From assembly GCA_009780245.1 (NCBI GenBank), contig WRAJ01000012.1, positions 1 to 52,930 on the forward strand: DNA of 52,930 bases, in the 5' to 3' direction. Source of the stretch: Turicibacter sp. (GTDB taxonomy: Bacteria > Bacillota_I > Bacilli_A > MOL361 > Turicibacteraceae). Below, piece by piece: positions 16,499 to 24,260 of the stretch. The translations under genes and the position numbers were made by a program. Positions within the stretch are counted from its first letter, which is position 1. The number at the start of each line of letters is the position of its first letter. The notes under the pieces were generated by a model. It was given only the letters and a program-made list of their open reading frames with translations. It did not search any database and was not told the DNA's origin.

Positions 16499-19111
16499 AT
16501 GTTAAACAAAGTGACAAACATTGAGGAATTAACGGTGACACTTGAAGCGATGCGAGCGGCGCAGCAAGAATTTGCGAAGTTTACGCAAGAACAAGTGGAT
16601 GACCTCTTTTACAAAGCAGCAATGGTTGTAAACAATGCACGTATTCCCCTTGCTAAAATGGCTGTCGAAGAAACAGGCATGGGATTAGTTGAGGATAAAA
16701 TCATCAAGAATCATTACGCATCTGAAATCGTTTTCAACAAATATCGCAATGTGAAATCATGCGGTGTGTTAGAAGAGGACGCAGCAGCAGGCATTCAAAA
16801 AATTGCGGAGCCGATTGGTGTTATTGGGGCGGTTATTCCAACGACAAACCCAACGTCTACCGCTTGCTTCAAAATCTTAATGGCGATTAAAACACGCAAT
16901 GCGATCATGATTTCTGCGCATCCACGTGCCAAAGAATGTACGAATTACACGGCGAAAATCATGCGCGAAGTGATCGAAGAAGCAGGCGCACCAAAAGGGT
17001 TAATTGGTTGGGTTGATACACCAAGCCTTGAGTTAACGAACGCGGTAATGAAAGAAACGGATACGATTTTAGCAACCGGTGGACCAGGCATGGTAAAGGC
17101 CGCTTATTCATCAGGAACGCCAGCGATCGGGGTAGGAGCTGGTAACACGCCGATTATCCTTCATAAGACGGCGAAAGTTGAAATGGCGGTTAACTCGATT
17201 ATCTTATCAAAAACGTTTGATTACGGGGTGATCTGTGCATCGGAGCAAGCGATTCTTGTGGATGCGTCGATTTATGAAGCCGTGAAATCTGAACTTAAAA
17301 AACGTAACGTGTTAATCCTGAACAAAAAGCAACTAGAAGCCGTTCGCAACGTGGTGATCATCGACGGTGTACTAAACGGTAAAATCGTCGGTCAGCCAGC
17401 TTGGAAGATCGCTGAAATGGCAGGGTTTGACATTGCCAAAGATGTCAAGATGCTAGTCGGAGAAGTCGCAGAGACTGACTTTGAAAAAGAGCCACTGGCA
17501 CGCGAAAAGCTATCGGTTGTTTTGGCGATGTACAAAACGAAAAAGCACGAAGAAGCGGTTGAAAAAGCATGGCATCTTGTTGAGCAAGGCGGGCTAGGGC
17601 ACACATCTGGTATTTATGCGGATGAGTCGGTTGCGAAAGCAGACATTGAAGCGATGTCTGCTCGTATGCGCACAACAACCTTCTTAGTGAATCAGCCGAC
17701 TTCGCACGGTGCGATTGGCGATTTATTCAACTTTGCACTCATGCCATCGTTAACGCTTGGTTGTGGTTCGTGGGGGAACAACTCAGTATCGGAAAACGTG
17801 GGCGTGAAGCACTTGCTTAACATTAAAACGATCACGAAAAGGAGAGAGAATATGCTTTGGTTCCATTTACCACCGAAAGTTTATCAGAAGTTTGGCAGCT
17901 TAGCCCCAGCCCTTTCAACGCTTGCTGGCGAAAACAAGAAAAAAGCCTTTATCGTGACGGATAAAGTTTTATTCGACTTAGGCTTCACGTCAAAAGTCAC
18001 CGACGAACTTGATAAGCTCGGCATTCAGTACACGATCTTCGCAGACGTTAACCCAGACCCATTATTATCAGACGTTCACAAAGGAACCGAAGCGATGAAC
18101 GCCTTCCAACCGGATTTAATCATCGCACTAGGTGGCGGTTCACCGATGGATGCAGCGAAAATCATGCACATCCTATACGAGTACCCAGAAACAAACTTCC
18201 CAGACTTAGCGACGCGCTTTATGGACATCATGAAACGTGTTCACAAGTTCCCGAAACTAGGCATCAAAGCAAACATGGTTGCGATCCCAACAACCGCAGG
18301 TACAGGTTCAGAAGTTACGCCATTTGCCGTAATCACCGACGATAAAACAGGCGTAAAGTACCCACTAGCGGATTACGAATTAACACCGGACATGGCGATT
18401 ATTGACCCAGAGCTCATGCTAACCATGCCAAAGAGCGTTTGTGCTGCATCAGGAATTGATGTGTTAACCCATTCCCTAGAGTCACTCGTTTCGATCGTAG
18501 CAACGGACTACACCATCCCACTGTCTCTGCAGGCAACAAAACTCGTCTTTGACTATTTACCAGAATCGTACCACGGGGGAGCGGATGCCGTGTATGCGAA
18601 AGAAAGAATGGCAAATGCGTCAGCAATCGCAGGGATGGCCTTCTCAAATGCGTTCCTCGGTATTTGCCACTCGTTAGCGCATAAGATCGGTGCCAGGTTC
18701 CACATCCCACACGGGATTGCCAATGCGATGTTAATCAACGAAGTCATTCGTTACAACGCTACCGATGAACCATTCCGCATGGGAACGTTCGCCCAGTACG
18801 AAGAGCCACAAGCGATCAGACGCTACGCAGAAGCAGCTGAATATGTAGGCATCACGGGTCGTAACGACGAAGAAAAAATCGATGGCTTAATCGCTAAGAT
18901 CAATGAGTTGAAGAATGAAGTAGGTGTACCGAAGTCGATTCAAGAATTCGGTATCGCAGAAGCAGATTTCTTAGCGTCACTGGATACGATTGCGGAAGAG
19001 GCATTTGATGATCAGTGTACAGGAGCAAACCCGCGCTACCCATTAATCTCTGATTTAAAGCAAATTTACCTCAACGCCTTCTATGGCGAAGAGCAACGCG
19101 TTCAAATTTAA
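16499..19111 (+). CDS. adhE: Bifunctional acetaldehyde/alcohol dehydrogenase AdhE, first paralogue
   Basis: An 870-residue fermentative enzyme that reduces acetyl-CoA to acetaldehyde and then ethanol with two NADH. Residues 1 to about 440 are the aldehyde dehydrogenase domain: PTTNPTSTACFK, GVGAGNTP and the catalytic Cys246 in FDYGVICASEQ. Residues about 452-870 are the iron-dependent alcohol dehydrogenase: ALGGGSPMDAAK, DVLTHSLES and the metal-binding HSLAHKIGARFHIPHGIAN. Family members form long filaments (spirosomes). I take the ATG at 16499, eight bases after GAGGAGG, and not the ATG at 16472, which lies upstream of that site. A close paralogue follows at 19382. A CcpA site, a structured leader and a separate terminator mark it as its own transcript. 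Confidence 0.96.
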   Translation: MLNKVTNIEELTVTLEAMRAAQQEFAKFTQEQVDDLFYKAAMVVNNARIPLAKMAVEETGMGLVEDKIIKNHYASEIVFNKYRNVKSCGVLEEDAAAGIQKIAEPIGVIGAVIPTTNPTSTACFKILMAIKTRNAIMISAHPRAKECTNYTAKIMREVIEEAGAPKGLIGWVDTPSLELTNAVMKETDTILATGGPGMVKAAYSSGTPAIGVGAGNTPIILHKTAKVEMAVNSIILSKTFDYGVICASEQAILVDASIYEAVKSELKKRNVLILNKKQLEAVRNVVIIDGVLNGKIVGQPAWKIAEMAGFDIAKDVKMLVGEVAETDFEKEPLAREKLSVVLAMYKTKKHEEAVEKAWHLVEQGGLGHTSGIYADESVAKADIEAMSARMRTTTFLVNQPTSHGAIGDLFNFALMPSLTLGCGSWGNNSVSENVGVKHLLNIKTITKRRENMLWFHLPPKVYQKFGSLAPALSTLAGENKKKAFIVTDKVLFDLGFTSKVTDELDKLGIQYTIFADVNPDPLLSDVHKGTEAMNAFQPDLIIALGGGSPMDAAKIMHILYEYPETNFPDLATRFMDIMKRVHKFPKLGIKANMVAIPTTAGTGSEVTPFAVITDDKTGVKYPLADYELTPDMAIIDPELMLTMPKSVCAASGIDVLTHSLESLVSIVATDYTIPLSLQATKLVFDYLPESYHGGADAVYAKERMANASAIAGMAFSNAFLGICHSLAHKIGARFHIPHGIANAMLINEVIRYNATDEPFRMGTFAQYEEPQAIRRYAEAAEYVGITGRNDEEKIDGLIAKINELKNEVGVPKSIQEFGIAEADFLASLDTIAEEAFDDQCTGANPRYPLISDLKQIYLNAFYGEEQRVQI
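17839..17854 (+). promoter_or_regulatory. Internal ribosome binding site and ATG at the ADH-domain boundary
   Basis: AAGGAGAG followed after five bases by ATG (17852), in frame at residue 452. This is exactly where the alcohol dehydrogenase domain begins (MLWFHLPP). The codons for the conserved KRRENM sequence create this signal. The same arrangement occurs in the second adhE at 20719-20734. It could allow a free alcohol dehydrogenase of 419 residues. Confidence 0.35.
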
Positions 19112-19121
19112 GTTAGCAAAG

Positions 19122-19157
19122 AAAACCGTCTGGCTGATAAATGCCAGACGGTTTTTT
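19122..19157 (+). terminator. Terminator after the first adhE
   Basis: AAAACCGTCTGGC (19122-19134) pairs perfectly with GCCAGACGGTTTT (19143-19155) around an eight-base loop, followed by T. Confidence 0.92.
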
Positions 19158-19283
19158 AAATGTTCTTTTTTTGCTTTGTCACAGGCCAAAGCGTATAAAA
19201 TCAACGCCCGCTGACCAGAATGAGCACATAAAGGAATAAATAATAATCAGGAACGTTTTCATAAAAAAAAAACGCGAAAAATA

Positions 19284-19312
19284 TTCACAAAGTGACGAAG
19301 TTATGTTATAAT
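19284..19312 (+). promoter_or_regulatory. Promoter of the second adhE
   Basis: TTCACA (19284-19289) and TATAAT (19307-19312), 17-nt spacer. Between the previous terminator and this promoter I see no gene. Confidence 0.72.
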
Positions 19313-19357
19313 CCTCTGGTGTTAATTTGTGAATAATTTAACCTAGTTTTTTCACAA
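19284..19357 (+). promoter_or_regulatory. Cluster of Rex-like half-sites
   Basis: TTCACAA (19284-19290), TTGTGAA (19327-19333) and TTCACAA (19351-19357) are halves of the known Rex operator TTGTGAANNNNTTCACAA. None has the canonical close spacing, so binding is only a suggestion. Rex is the NADH/NAD sensor that commonly controls adhE genes. Confidence 0.35.
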
Positions 19358-19381
19358 CTAAATTTCTTAGGAGGGTTTGGT

Positions 19382-21991
19382 ATGCCAAATCAAGTAACAA
19401 ATGTAGAAGAGTTGATGTCAACACTAGCATCAATGAGAGAAGCTCAGCGCGAGTTCGCTAAGTTTACACAAGAACAAATTGATCAGCTGTTTTATAAAGC
19501 AGCAATGAAGATCAACAACCTTAGAATTCCATTAGCTAAAATGGCAGTGGAGGAGACAGGAATGGGTCTTGTCGAAGATAAAATCATCAAAAACCATTAC
19601 GCGTCGGAAATTGTTTATAACAAGTATCGCGATGCTAAAACGTGTGGGGTTCTAGAAGAAGATCACGCAGCGGGAGTTGTCCGTGTTGCTGAGCCGATTG
19701 GTGTTATTGGGGCGGTTATCCCAACAACTAACCCAACATCAACTGCTTGCTTTAAAATCTTAATGGCCATTAAAACTCGAAATGCGATCATGATTTCTGC
19801 GCATCCGCGTGCAAAGAATTGTACGAACGAAGTAGCGAAAATCATCCGTGAAGTGATTGAGGCTGAAGGTGCGCCTAAAGGTTTAATCGGGTGGATCGAT
19901 GCGCCAAGTTTAGAATTAACGAACGCAGTGATGGCTGAGTCGGACATCATTCTAGCAACGGGTGGACCGGGAATGGTTAAGGCTGCTTATTCATCAGGAA
20001 CGCCAGCAATCGGTGTAGGTGCGGGTAACACGCCAGTTGTTATTCACAAAACGGCTAACATTGAAATGGCAGTTAACTCGGTGCTATTGTCGAAGTCGTT
20101 TGATTACGGTGTGATCTGTGCGTCTGAGCAAGCGCTTATCGTGGATCAGAGCATTTACGCAGCGGTTAAAGCGGAATTGAAGAAGCGTAATGCGTTATTG
20201 TTAAATAAAGATCAGTTACAAAAAGTACGTGACATCTTATTAGTAAACGGTGCGTTAAACGCGAAAATCGTTGGTCAGCCAGCATGGAAAATTGCTGAGT
20301 TAGCTGGCTTTGAAATTGAAAAAGATGTGAAAGTACTCGTTGGTGAAGTAACGGATACGTCGTTCGATGAGCCGTTTGCACATGAGAAATTATCAGTTGT
20401 CTTAGCGATGTACAAGTCAAAGTCGCATGAGCAAGCAATCGAAATGGCGCGTGATTTAGTTGAGCAAGGTGGTCTTGGTCATACATCGGTGATCTATGCA
20501 GATGAAATTGCCCAAAACGACGCGATTATGGCGATGGCAGCTGAAATGAGAACAACGACGTTCTTAGTTAACCAACCAGCTTCACACGGTGCCATTGGAG
20601 ACTTATTCAACTTCGAAATCATGCCTTCATTGACGTTAGGTTGTGGATCGTGGGGGAACAACTCAGTATCAGAAAACGTTGGTGCTAAGCACTTAATTAA
20701 CATTAAAACGATCACGAAGAGGAGAGAGAATATGCTTTGGTTTACTGTGCCTCGTCAAACGTTCCACAAATTCGGCTGTTTAAAGCATGCGTTACCTGAA
20801 TTAAAAGTAGAAGGTAAGAAAAAAGCGTTCATCGTAACGGATCAAATTTTATTTGACTTAGGATTTACAAAGAGCGTGACGGATGAATTAGATAAATTAG
20901 GCATCGCTTATACAGTCTTTACAGAAGTTAACCCGGACCCATTAATCTCAGACGTGATGAAAGGGAAAGCGGCAATGGATGCATTCGGGCCAGACGTTAT
21001 CCTAGCAGTTGGTGGTGGATCACCAATGGATGCGGCGAAGATCATGTGGGTTCTGCATGAGTACCCAGAAACAAACTTCGAAGACTTAGCGGCTCGCTTC
21101 ATGGATATCCGTAAGAGAGTTCACAAGTTCCCAAGACTACGTCAAAAAGCAACCATGGTATGTATTCCGACAACCGCAGGGACAGGTTCTGAGGTGACAC
21201 CATTCGCAGTTATTACGGACGACGCGACAGGTGTGAAGTATCCAATCGCAGACTACGAATTAACACCGGATATGGCCATCGTAGATCCAGCATTAATGCT
21301 AACGATGCCTAAATCAGTGTGTGCGGCTTCAGGGATTGACGTCTTAACGCACGCAATGGAATCATTAGTATCGACAGTAGCAACTGAGTATACGATTCCA
21401 TTATCAATCGAAGCAGCTAAATTAGTGTTCGATTATTTACCAGAATCTTACCACGGTGGTGCTGAAGCAATCGTCGCAAAAGAAAGAATGGCGAACGCGT
21501 CATGTATCGCTGGTATGGCATTTGCTAACGGATTCTTAGGTATTTGTCATTCAATGGCTCACAAAATCGGAGCTAAATTCCACATCCCTCATGGTATTGC
21601 TAATGCGATGCTAATGAACGAAGTCATTCGTTATAACGCAACGGATGAGCCATTCCGTCAAGGAACGTTTTCGCAGTACCATGCACCAAAAGCCATCGAG
21701 CGTTATGCGAAGTTTGCAGACTACATGGGACTAGCTGGTAAAACTGAAATGGAAAAAGTGGAAGCATTGATCGCGAAGATCAACGAATTAAAAGTTGAGC
21801 TAAGCGTACCAATGTCAATCCAAGAGTACGGCATCTCTGAAGCTGATTTCGTTGGCGTGGTTGAGCAATTAGCAGAAGAAGCGTTTGATGATCAGTGTAC
21901 AGGTGCTAACCCACGTTACCCATTAATCTCAGACTTAAAGCAAATCTATCTAAATGCATTCTACGGAGAAGAGAAGCGCGTTCAGATTTAA
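19382..21991 (+). CDS. adhE: Bifunctional acetaldehyde/alcohol dehydrogenase AdhE, second paralogue
   Basis: An 869-residue AdhE, colinear with and closely similar to the preceding one along its full length. Aldehyde dehydrogenase domain with Cys246 in FDYGVICASEQ; alcohol dehydrogenase domain from about residue 451 with AVGGGSPMDAAK, DVLTHAMES and HSMAHKIGAKFHIPHGIAN. All catalytic and metal ligands are intact in both copies. The start has TAGGAGGG eight bases upstream. Synonymous sites differ strongly: this copy uses more A/T-ending codons, so the tandem duplication is not recent. Its promoter region lacks a cre match but has Rex-type half-sites, so the two copies probably answer to different signals. 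Confidence 0.96.
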   Translation: MPNQVTNVEELMSTLASMREAQREFAKFTQEQIDQLFYKAAMKINNLRIPLAKMAVEETGMGLVEDKIIKNHYASEIVYNKYRDAKTCGVLEEDHAAGVVRVAEPIGVIGAVIPTTNPTSTACFKILMAIKTRNAIMISAHPRAKNCTNEVAKIIREVIEAEGAPKGLIGWIDAPSLELTNAVMAESDIILATGGPGMVKAAYSSGTPAIGVGAGNTPVVIHKTANIEMAVNSVLLSKSFDYGVICASEQALIVDQSIYAAVKAELKKRNALLLNKDQLQKVRDILLVNGALNAKIVGQPAWKIAELAGFEIEKDVKVLVGEVTDTSFDEPFAHEKLSVVLAMYKSKSHEQAIEMARDLVEQGGLGHTSVIYADEIAQNDAIMAMAAEMRTTTFLVNQPASHGAIGDLFNFEIMPSLTLGCGSWGNNSVSENVGAKHLINIKTITKRRENMLWFTVPRQTFHKFGCLKHALPELKVEGKKKAFIVTDQILFDLGFTKSVTDELDKLGIAYTVFTEVNPDPLISDVMKGKAAMDAFGPDVILAVGGGSPMDAAKIMWVLHEYPETNFEDLAARFMDIRKRVHKFPRLRQKATMVCIPTTAGTGSEVTPFAVITDDATGVKYPIADYELTPDMAIVDPALMLTMPKSVCAASGIDVLTHAMESLVSTVATEYTIPLSIEAAKLVFDYLPESYHGGAEAIVAKERMANASCIAGMAFANGFLGICHSMAHKIGAKFHIPHGIANAMLMNEVIRYNATDEPFRQGTFSQYHAPKAIERYAKFADYMGLAGKTEMEKVEALIAKINELKVELSVPMSIQEYGISEADFVGVVEQLAEEAFDDQCTGANPRYPLISDLKQIYLNAFYGEEKRVQI
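20719..20734 (+). promoter_or_regulatory. Internal ribosome binding site and ATG at the ADH-domain boundary, second copy
   Basis: AGAGGAGAG with ATG at 20732, residue 451. The 18 bases from AGGAGAG through the ATGCTTTGG are identical to those in the first adhE, although surrounding third positions have diverged. Confidence 0.35.
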
Positions 21992-22011
21992 ATGAAATAA
22001 GTTGTGAAGTG

Positions 22012-22041
22012 AAACCTTACTACGATTGTAGTGAGGTTTTT
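22012..22041 (+). terminator. Terminator after the second adhE
   Basis: AAACCTTACTAC and GTAGTGAGGTTT pair (one wobble) around GATT, followed by T. A further AGTGA/TCACT step outside extends the stem. Confidence 0.85.
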
Positions 22042-22124
22042 CACTAGCCATTTGAGTTTGGAAATGGTAAAATATCAATTATAGTCAGTGAGAGAAGGTG
22101 TTTAATCATGATTAAAGAATACAA

Positions 22125-22449
22125 ATGCAGTGAAATCATAAAAATGCAAATTTCACTGCATAATTTCTTCTCATAGAAGGTGGAAGTGTACAAATAATGC
22201 AGTAAAATCATAAAAATAAAAAATTCACTGCATAATTTCTTCTCACCAAAGATAGAAGCCTACAAATAATGCAGTAAAATCACAAAAATGCAAAATTCAC
22301 TGCATAATTTCTTCTCACAGAAGGTGGATGTGTGCAAATAATGCAGTAAAATCACAAAAATAAAAAATTCACTGCATAATTTCTTCTCACAGAAGGTAGA
22401 AGCCCGCAAATGGTGCAGTAAAATCATAAAAATAAAAAATTTACTGCAT
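22125..22449. repeat. Five tandem 72-bp units, each with a palindrome
   Basis: The left arm ATGCAGT begins at 22125, 22197, 22269, 22341 and 22413, a spacing of exactly 72 bp each time; the fifth unit is partial. Each unit has arms near ATGCAGTGAAAT and ATTTCACTGCAT about 12 bases apart, then a linker with TTTCTTCTCA. The first unit pairs perfectly over 12 bp. The last has the arm change G to A matched by C to T on the other side. Units 2-4 carry one mismatch. A possible promoter and ribosome binding site with a 22-codon frame (22108-22176) run into the first unit and may be a gene remnant. Confidence 0.85.
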
Positions 22450-22472
22450 TAACCTTGTGTGTCATCGGTAGG

Positions 22473-22501
22473 TTGACTTTCAAGGCTATAAATGGTAAAA
22501 T
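22473..22501 (+). promoter_or_regulatory. Promoter of the SRP RNA gene
   Basis: TTGACT (22473-22478) and TAAAAT (22496-22501), 17-nt spacer, a few bases before the RNA. Confidence 0.7.
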
Positions 22502-22509
22502 TAGTTTAT

Positions 22510-22628
22510 TAAATCATCTCTATTGAAACCTTTATTCAATATGGCGGTACGAACCAGGTCAGGACGGGAACGTAGCAGCCTTAAGTGCTTAGCTGTATGT
22601 GAATAAAGGTTTGAATAGGGATTTTTTT
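22510..22628 (+). ncRNA. ffs: Signal recognition particle RNA, small bacterial type
   Basis: The conserved domain IV apical sequence is present: CCAGGTCAGGACGGGAA followed by CGTAGCAGCC, the binding site for Ffh. The closing helix is formed by AAACCTTTATTCA (22526-22538) with TGAATAAAGGTTT (22600-22612), and outside it CTATT with AATAG. The whole RNA is only about 110 nt, so the Alu domain found in the Bacillus and Clostridium form is absent. The T-run at 22622-22628 after the closing helix serves as terminator. Together with Ffh this RNA targets membrane and secreted proteins to the translocon. Confidence 0.95.
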
Positions 22629-22654
22629 GTGCGAAATTTTCTATTTCAGCAGGC

Positions 22655-22683
22655 TATACAAAGCCCCATAGAAATGTTAAAAT
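22655..22683 (+). promoter_or_regulatory. Promoter of holA, placed for a leaderless transcript
   Basis: TATACA (22655-22660) and TAAAAT (22678-22683) with a 17-nt spacer and a TG extension (22675-22676). Transcription should start seven bases after the -10 box, on or beside the A of the holA ATG at 22690. No purine-rich ribosome binding site lies before that ATG. Confidence 0.5.
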
Positions 22684-22689
22684 AGATCC

Positions 22690-23652
22690 ATGAAGACATA
22701 CACGATCGTTTCCCCTTATGATAGTTTAGCCAAAAATAAAATTGATGAGCTCTTGCGGCTCTGCCACATCACTCCTGACGATATGACAAGCTATGACATG
22801 CAGGAGCAGACGGTGCAAGACGCGCTTTTTGATGTGTTGTCAGCGCCTTTTTTAGCCGAGCGCAAAGCCGTGCTCATTAAGTATCCTTATTTCCTCACGG
22901 GCTCGCGGCAGGCGGGGCCGGAGCACGACATTGAGGTATTAGGGTCGTATCTGGAAAATCCGAGTAAGGAAAACGTGTTGATCATCCACGCCCCGTATGA
23001 AAAGCTCGATGAGCGCAAAAAGGTCGTCAAATCGCTGAAGAAAAAATCGGACTTTATCAAGCTCGCCGTACCGAACGAATTTAATCTCCTTGACTATGCG
23101 AAGCAGGAGTTGACCGGGAGTGGCATCACCTTTCATGACGCCACCGTCCGCCTGCTCCTCGACCTCACCAAGAAAAATGCGGATGCGTTATACAAAGAGT
23201 TACAAAAAATAAAGGCCTATTTTATTGACGACCCTAATAGGGAGCTGACGATGGTACTCCTGCGGGATTTAGTGCCCCAGACCATCGCAGATAATGTGTT
23301 TCTGCTGACCGAGGCGCTGGCGAATAAGAACGGGGAAATGGCGTACCGGGTTTATGCGGATTTGATGAAGCAAAAAGAGGAGCCCATCAAGTTGCTCGTG
23401 ATGATCGCGAACCAGTTTCGGCTGTTTAAGCAGGTTCAGCTGTTGCAAGCGCAGGGGATGTATGAGCGGGACATCGCGGCTGAGCTTGGGGTGCATCCGT
23501 ATCGAGTAAAAGTGGCGATGGGGCAGGCGCGTAGGTTTAGGGGCGACGAACTGGATCAGGTGATCGTGCAGCTCGCAGAGGCTGATTTGCAAGTGAAGAC
23601 CGGGCGCATGGATGGGCAGTTGGCTTTGGAATTGTTTATTTTGGGGATGTAG
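22690..23652 (+). CDS. holA: DNA polymerase III delta subunit
   Basis: A 320-residue delta subunit of the clamp loader, which opens the beta sliding clamp and loads it on DNA. The N-terminal P-loop-like fold region starts directly (MKTYTIVSPYDSLAKNKIDEL), followed by DALFDVLSAPFLAERKAVLIKYPYFL and the central helical part with LTKKNADALYKELQKIKAYF and the C-terminal VMIANQFRLFKQVQLL and HPYRVKVAM, all characteristic of HolA. Length is close to the family norm of about 340. The ATG at 22690 is the only reasonable start and has no ribosome binding site, fitting a leaderless message. Confidence 0.93.
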   Translation: MKTYTIVSPYDSLAKNKIDELLRLCHITPDDMTSYDMQEQTVQDALFDVLSAPFLAERKAVLIKYPYFLTGSRQAGPEHDIEVLGSYLENPSKENVLIIHAPYEKLDERKKVVKSLKKKSDFIKLAVPNEFNLLDYAKQELTGSGITFHDATVRLLLDLTKKNADALYKELQKIKAYFIDDPNRELTMVLLRDLVPQTIADNVFLLTEALANKNGEMAYRVYADLMKQKEEPIKLLVMIANQFRLFKQVQLLQAQGMYERDIAAELGVHPYRVKVAMGQARRFRGDELDQVIVQLAEADLQVKTGRMDGQLALELFILGM

Positions 23653-23656
23653 TGAG

Positions 23657-23685
23657 GCAAGCGGTGTGAGGCAGCTTGCTTTTTG
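23657..23685 (+). terminator. Terminator after holA
   Basis: GCAAGC (23657-23662) and GCTTGC (23674-23679) flank an 11-base loop and are followed by five T. Confidence 0.75.
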
Positions 23686-23741
23686 TTTTGTTGATTTTAA
23701 TAAGGGAATCATAATAAATTGAAAAAAGTTTTAAAAAAGGG

Positions 23742-23770
23742 TTGACTTTTAAAAACGACAAGTGTATTAT
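23742..23770 (+). promoter_or_regulatory. Promoter of the BlaI/M56 operon
   Basis: TTGACT (23742-23747) and TATTAT (23765-23770), 17-nt spacer. The spacer and -10 box contain the first operator. Confidence 0.75.
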
Positions 23771-23839
23771 AACAATGTAACTACATCTGTCGTTGCTAAT
23801 TAAAGAAATTTTTTTAGTCGCATTACCGACATCTGTCGT
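23755..23839 (+). promoter_or_regulatory. Three BlaI-type operators
   Basis: ACGACAAGTGTA (23755-23766), ACTACATCTGTCGT (23780-23793) and CCGACATCTGTCGT (about 23826-23839). Each has the ACGACA/TGTCGT dyad related to the known BlaI/MecI operator TACNACANNTGTNGTA. The first sits inside the promoter. Confidence 0.7.
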
Positions 23840-23876
23840 TCTAATTGAAAAAATAAAAGAAAGGGTGGTTGATACC

Positions 23877-24260
23877 ATGTCTAGTTTAAAAAGGTTACCT
23901 GATGCAGAATTTGAAATCATGAAAGTTGTGTGGCGGAACCCTTCACCGATTACAACGATGCAAATTGTGGATCGGTTAGGCGAAGAGAAAAATTGGAAAC
24001 CACAAACGGTCTTGACGATGCTTGTGCGACTGGTTGAAAAGAAATTTTTGACGAGTGGCAAAAACGGACGTGAGCGAAATTATACACCGATCATTGATGA
24101 GGCAGATTATATGCAAGTTGAAACGGGGGACTTTATGTCTCGTTATAGCGGCAATTCTGCTGGAAGCCTGATCAAAACGATGTACGACGGGAAAAAGTTA
24201 AACGATTCAGATCTAGCCGATTTGAAATCATGGCTAGCAGAACAGGAGAGATCGTTATGA
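23877..24260 (+). CDS. BlaI/MecI-type transcriptional repressor
   Basis: A 127-residue winged-helix repressor. The BlaI signature covers residues 5-65: LPDAEFEIMKVVWRNPSPITT, then a recognition helix in KPQTVLTMLVRLVEKKFL. The C-terminal half forms the dimer and contains the region where BlaR1-type signalling cleaves the family. I take the ATG at 23877, preceded by GAAAGGGTGG; the open frame upstream to 23793 lies in the operator region. The gene overlaps the following M56 protease by four bases, the standard blaI-blaR arrangement, and three matching operators precede it, so it is autoregulated. No beta-lactamase or PBP2a gene is nearby, so resistance is not its evident job. Confidence 0.92.
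   Translation: MSSLKRLPDAEFEIMKVVWRNPSPITTMQIVDRLGEEKNWKPQTVLTMLVRLVEKKFLTSGKNGRERNYTPIIDEADYMQVETGDFMSRYSGNSAGSLIKTMYDGKKLNDSDLADLKSWLAEQERSL

Noticed and set aside
22108..22176. 22-codon ORF with a fair promoter and ribosome binding site
   Set aside because: It runs straight into the repeat and ends there; more likely a truncated remnant than a gene, so it is only mentioned with the repeat.
22125..22449. Possible CRISPR array
   Set aside because: Linkers between the palindromes are similar to each other, not unique spacers, the unit is 72 bp of mostly repeated sequence, and no cas gene is present.
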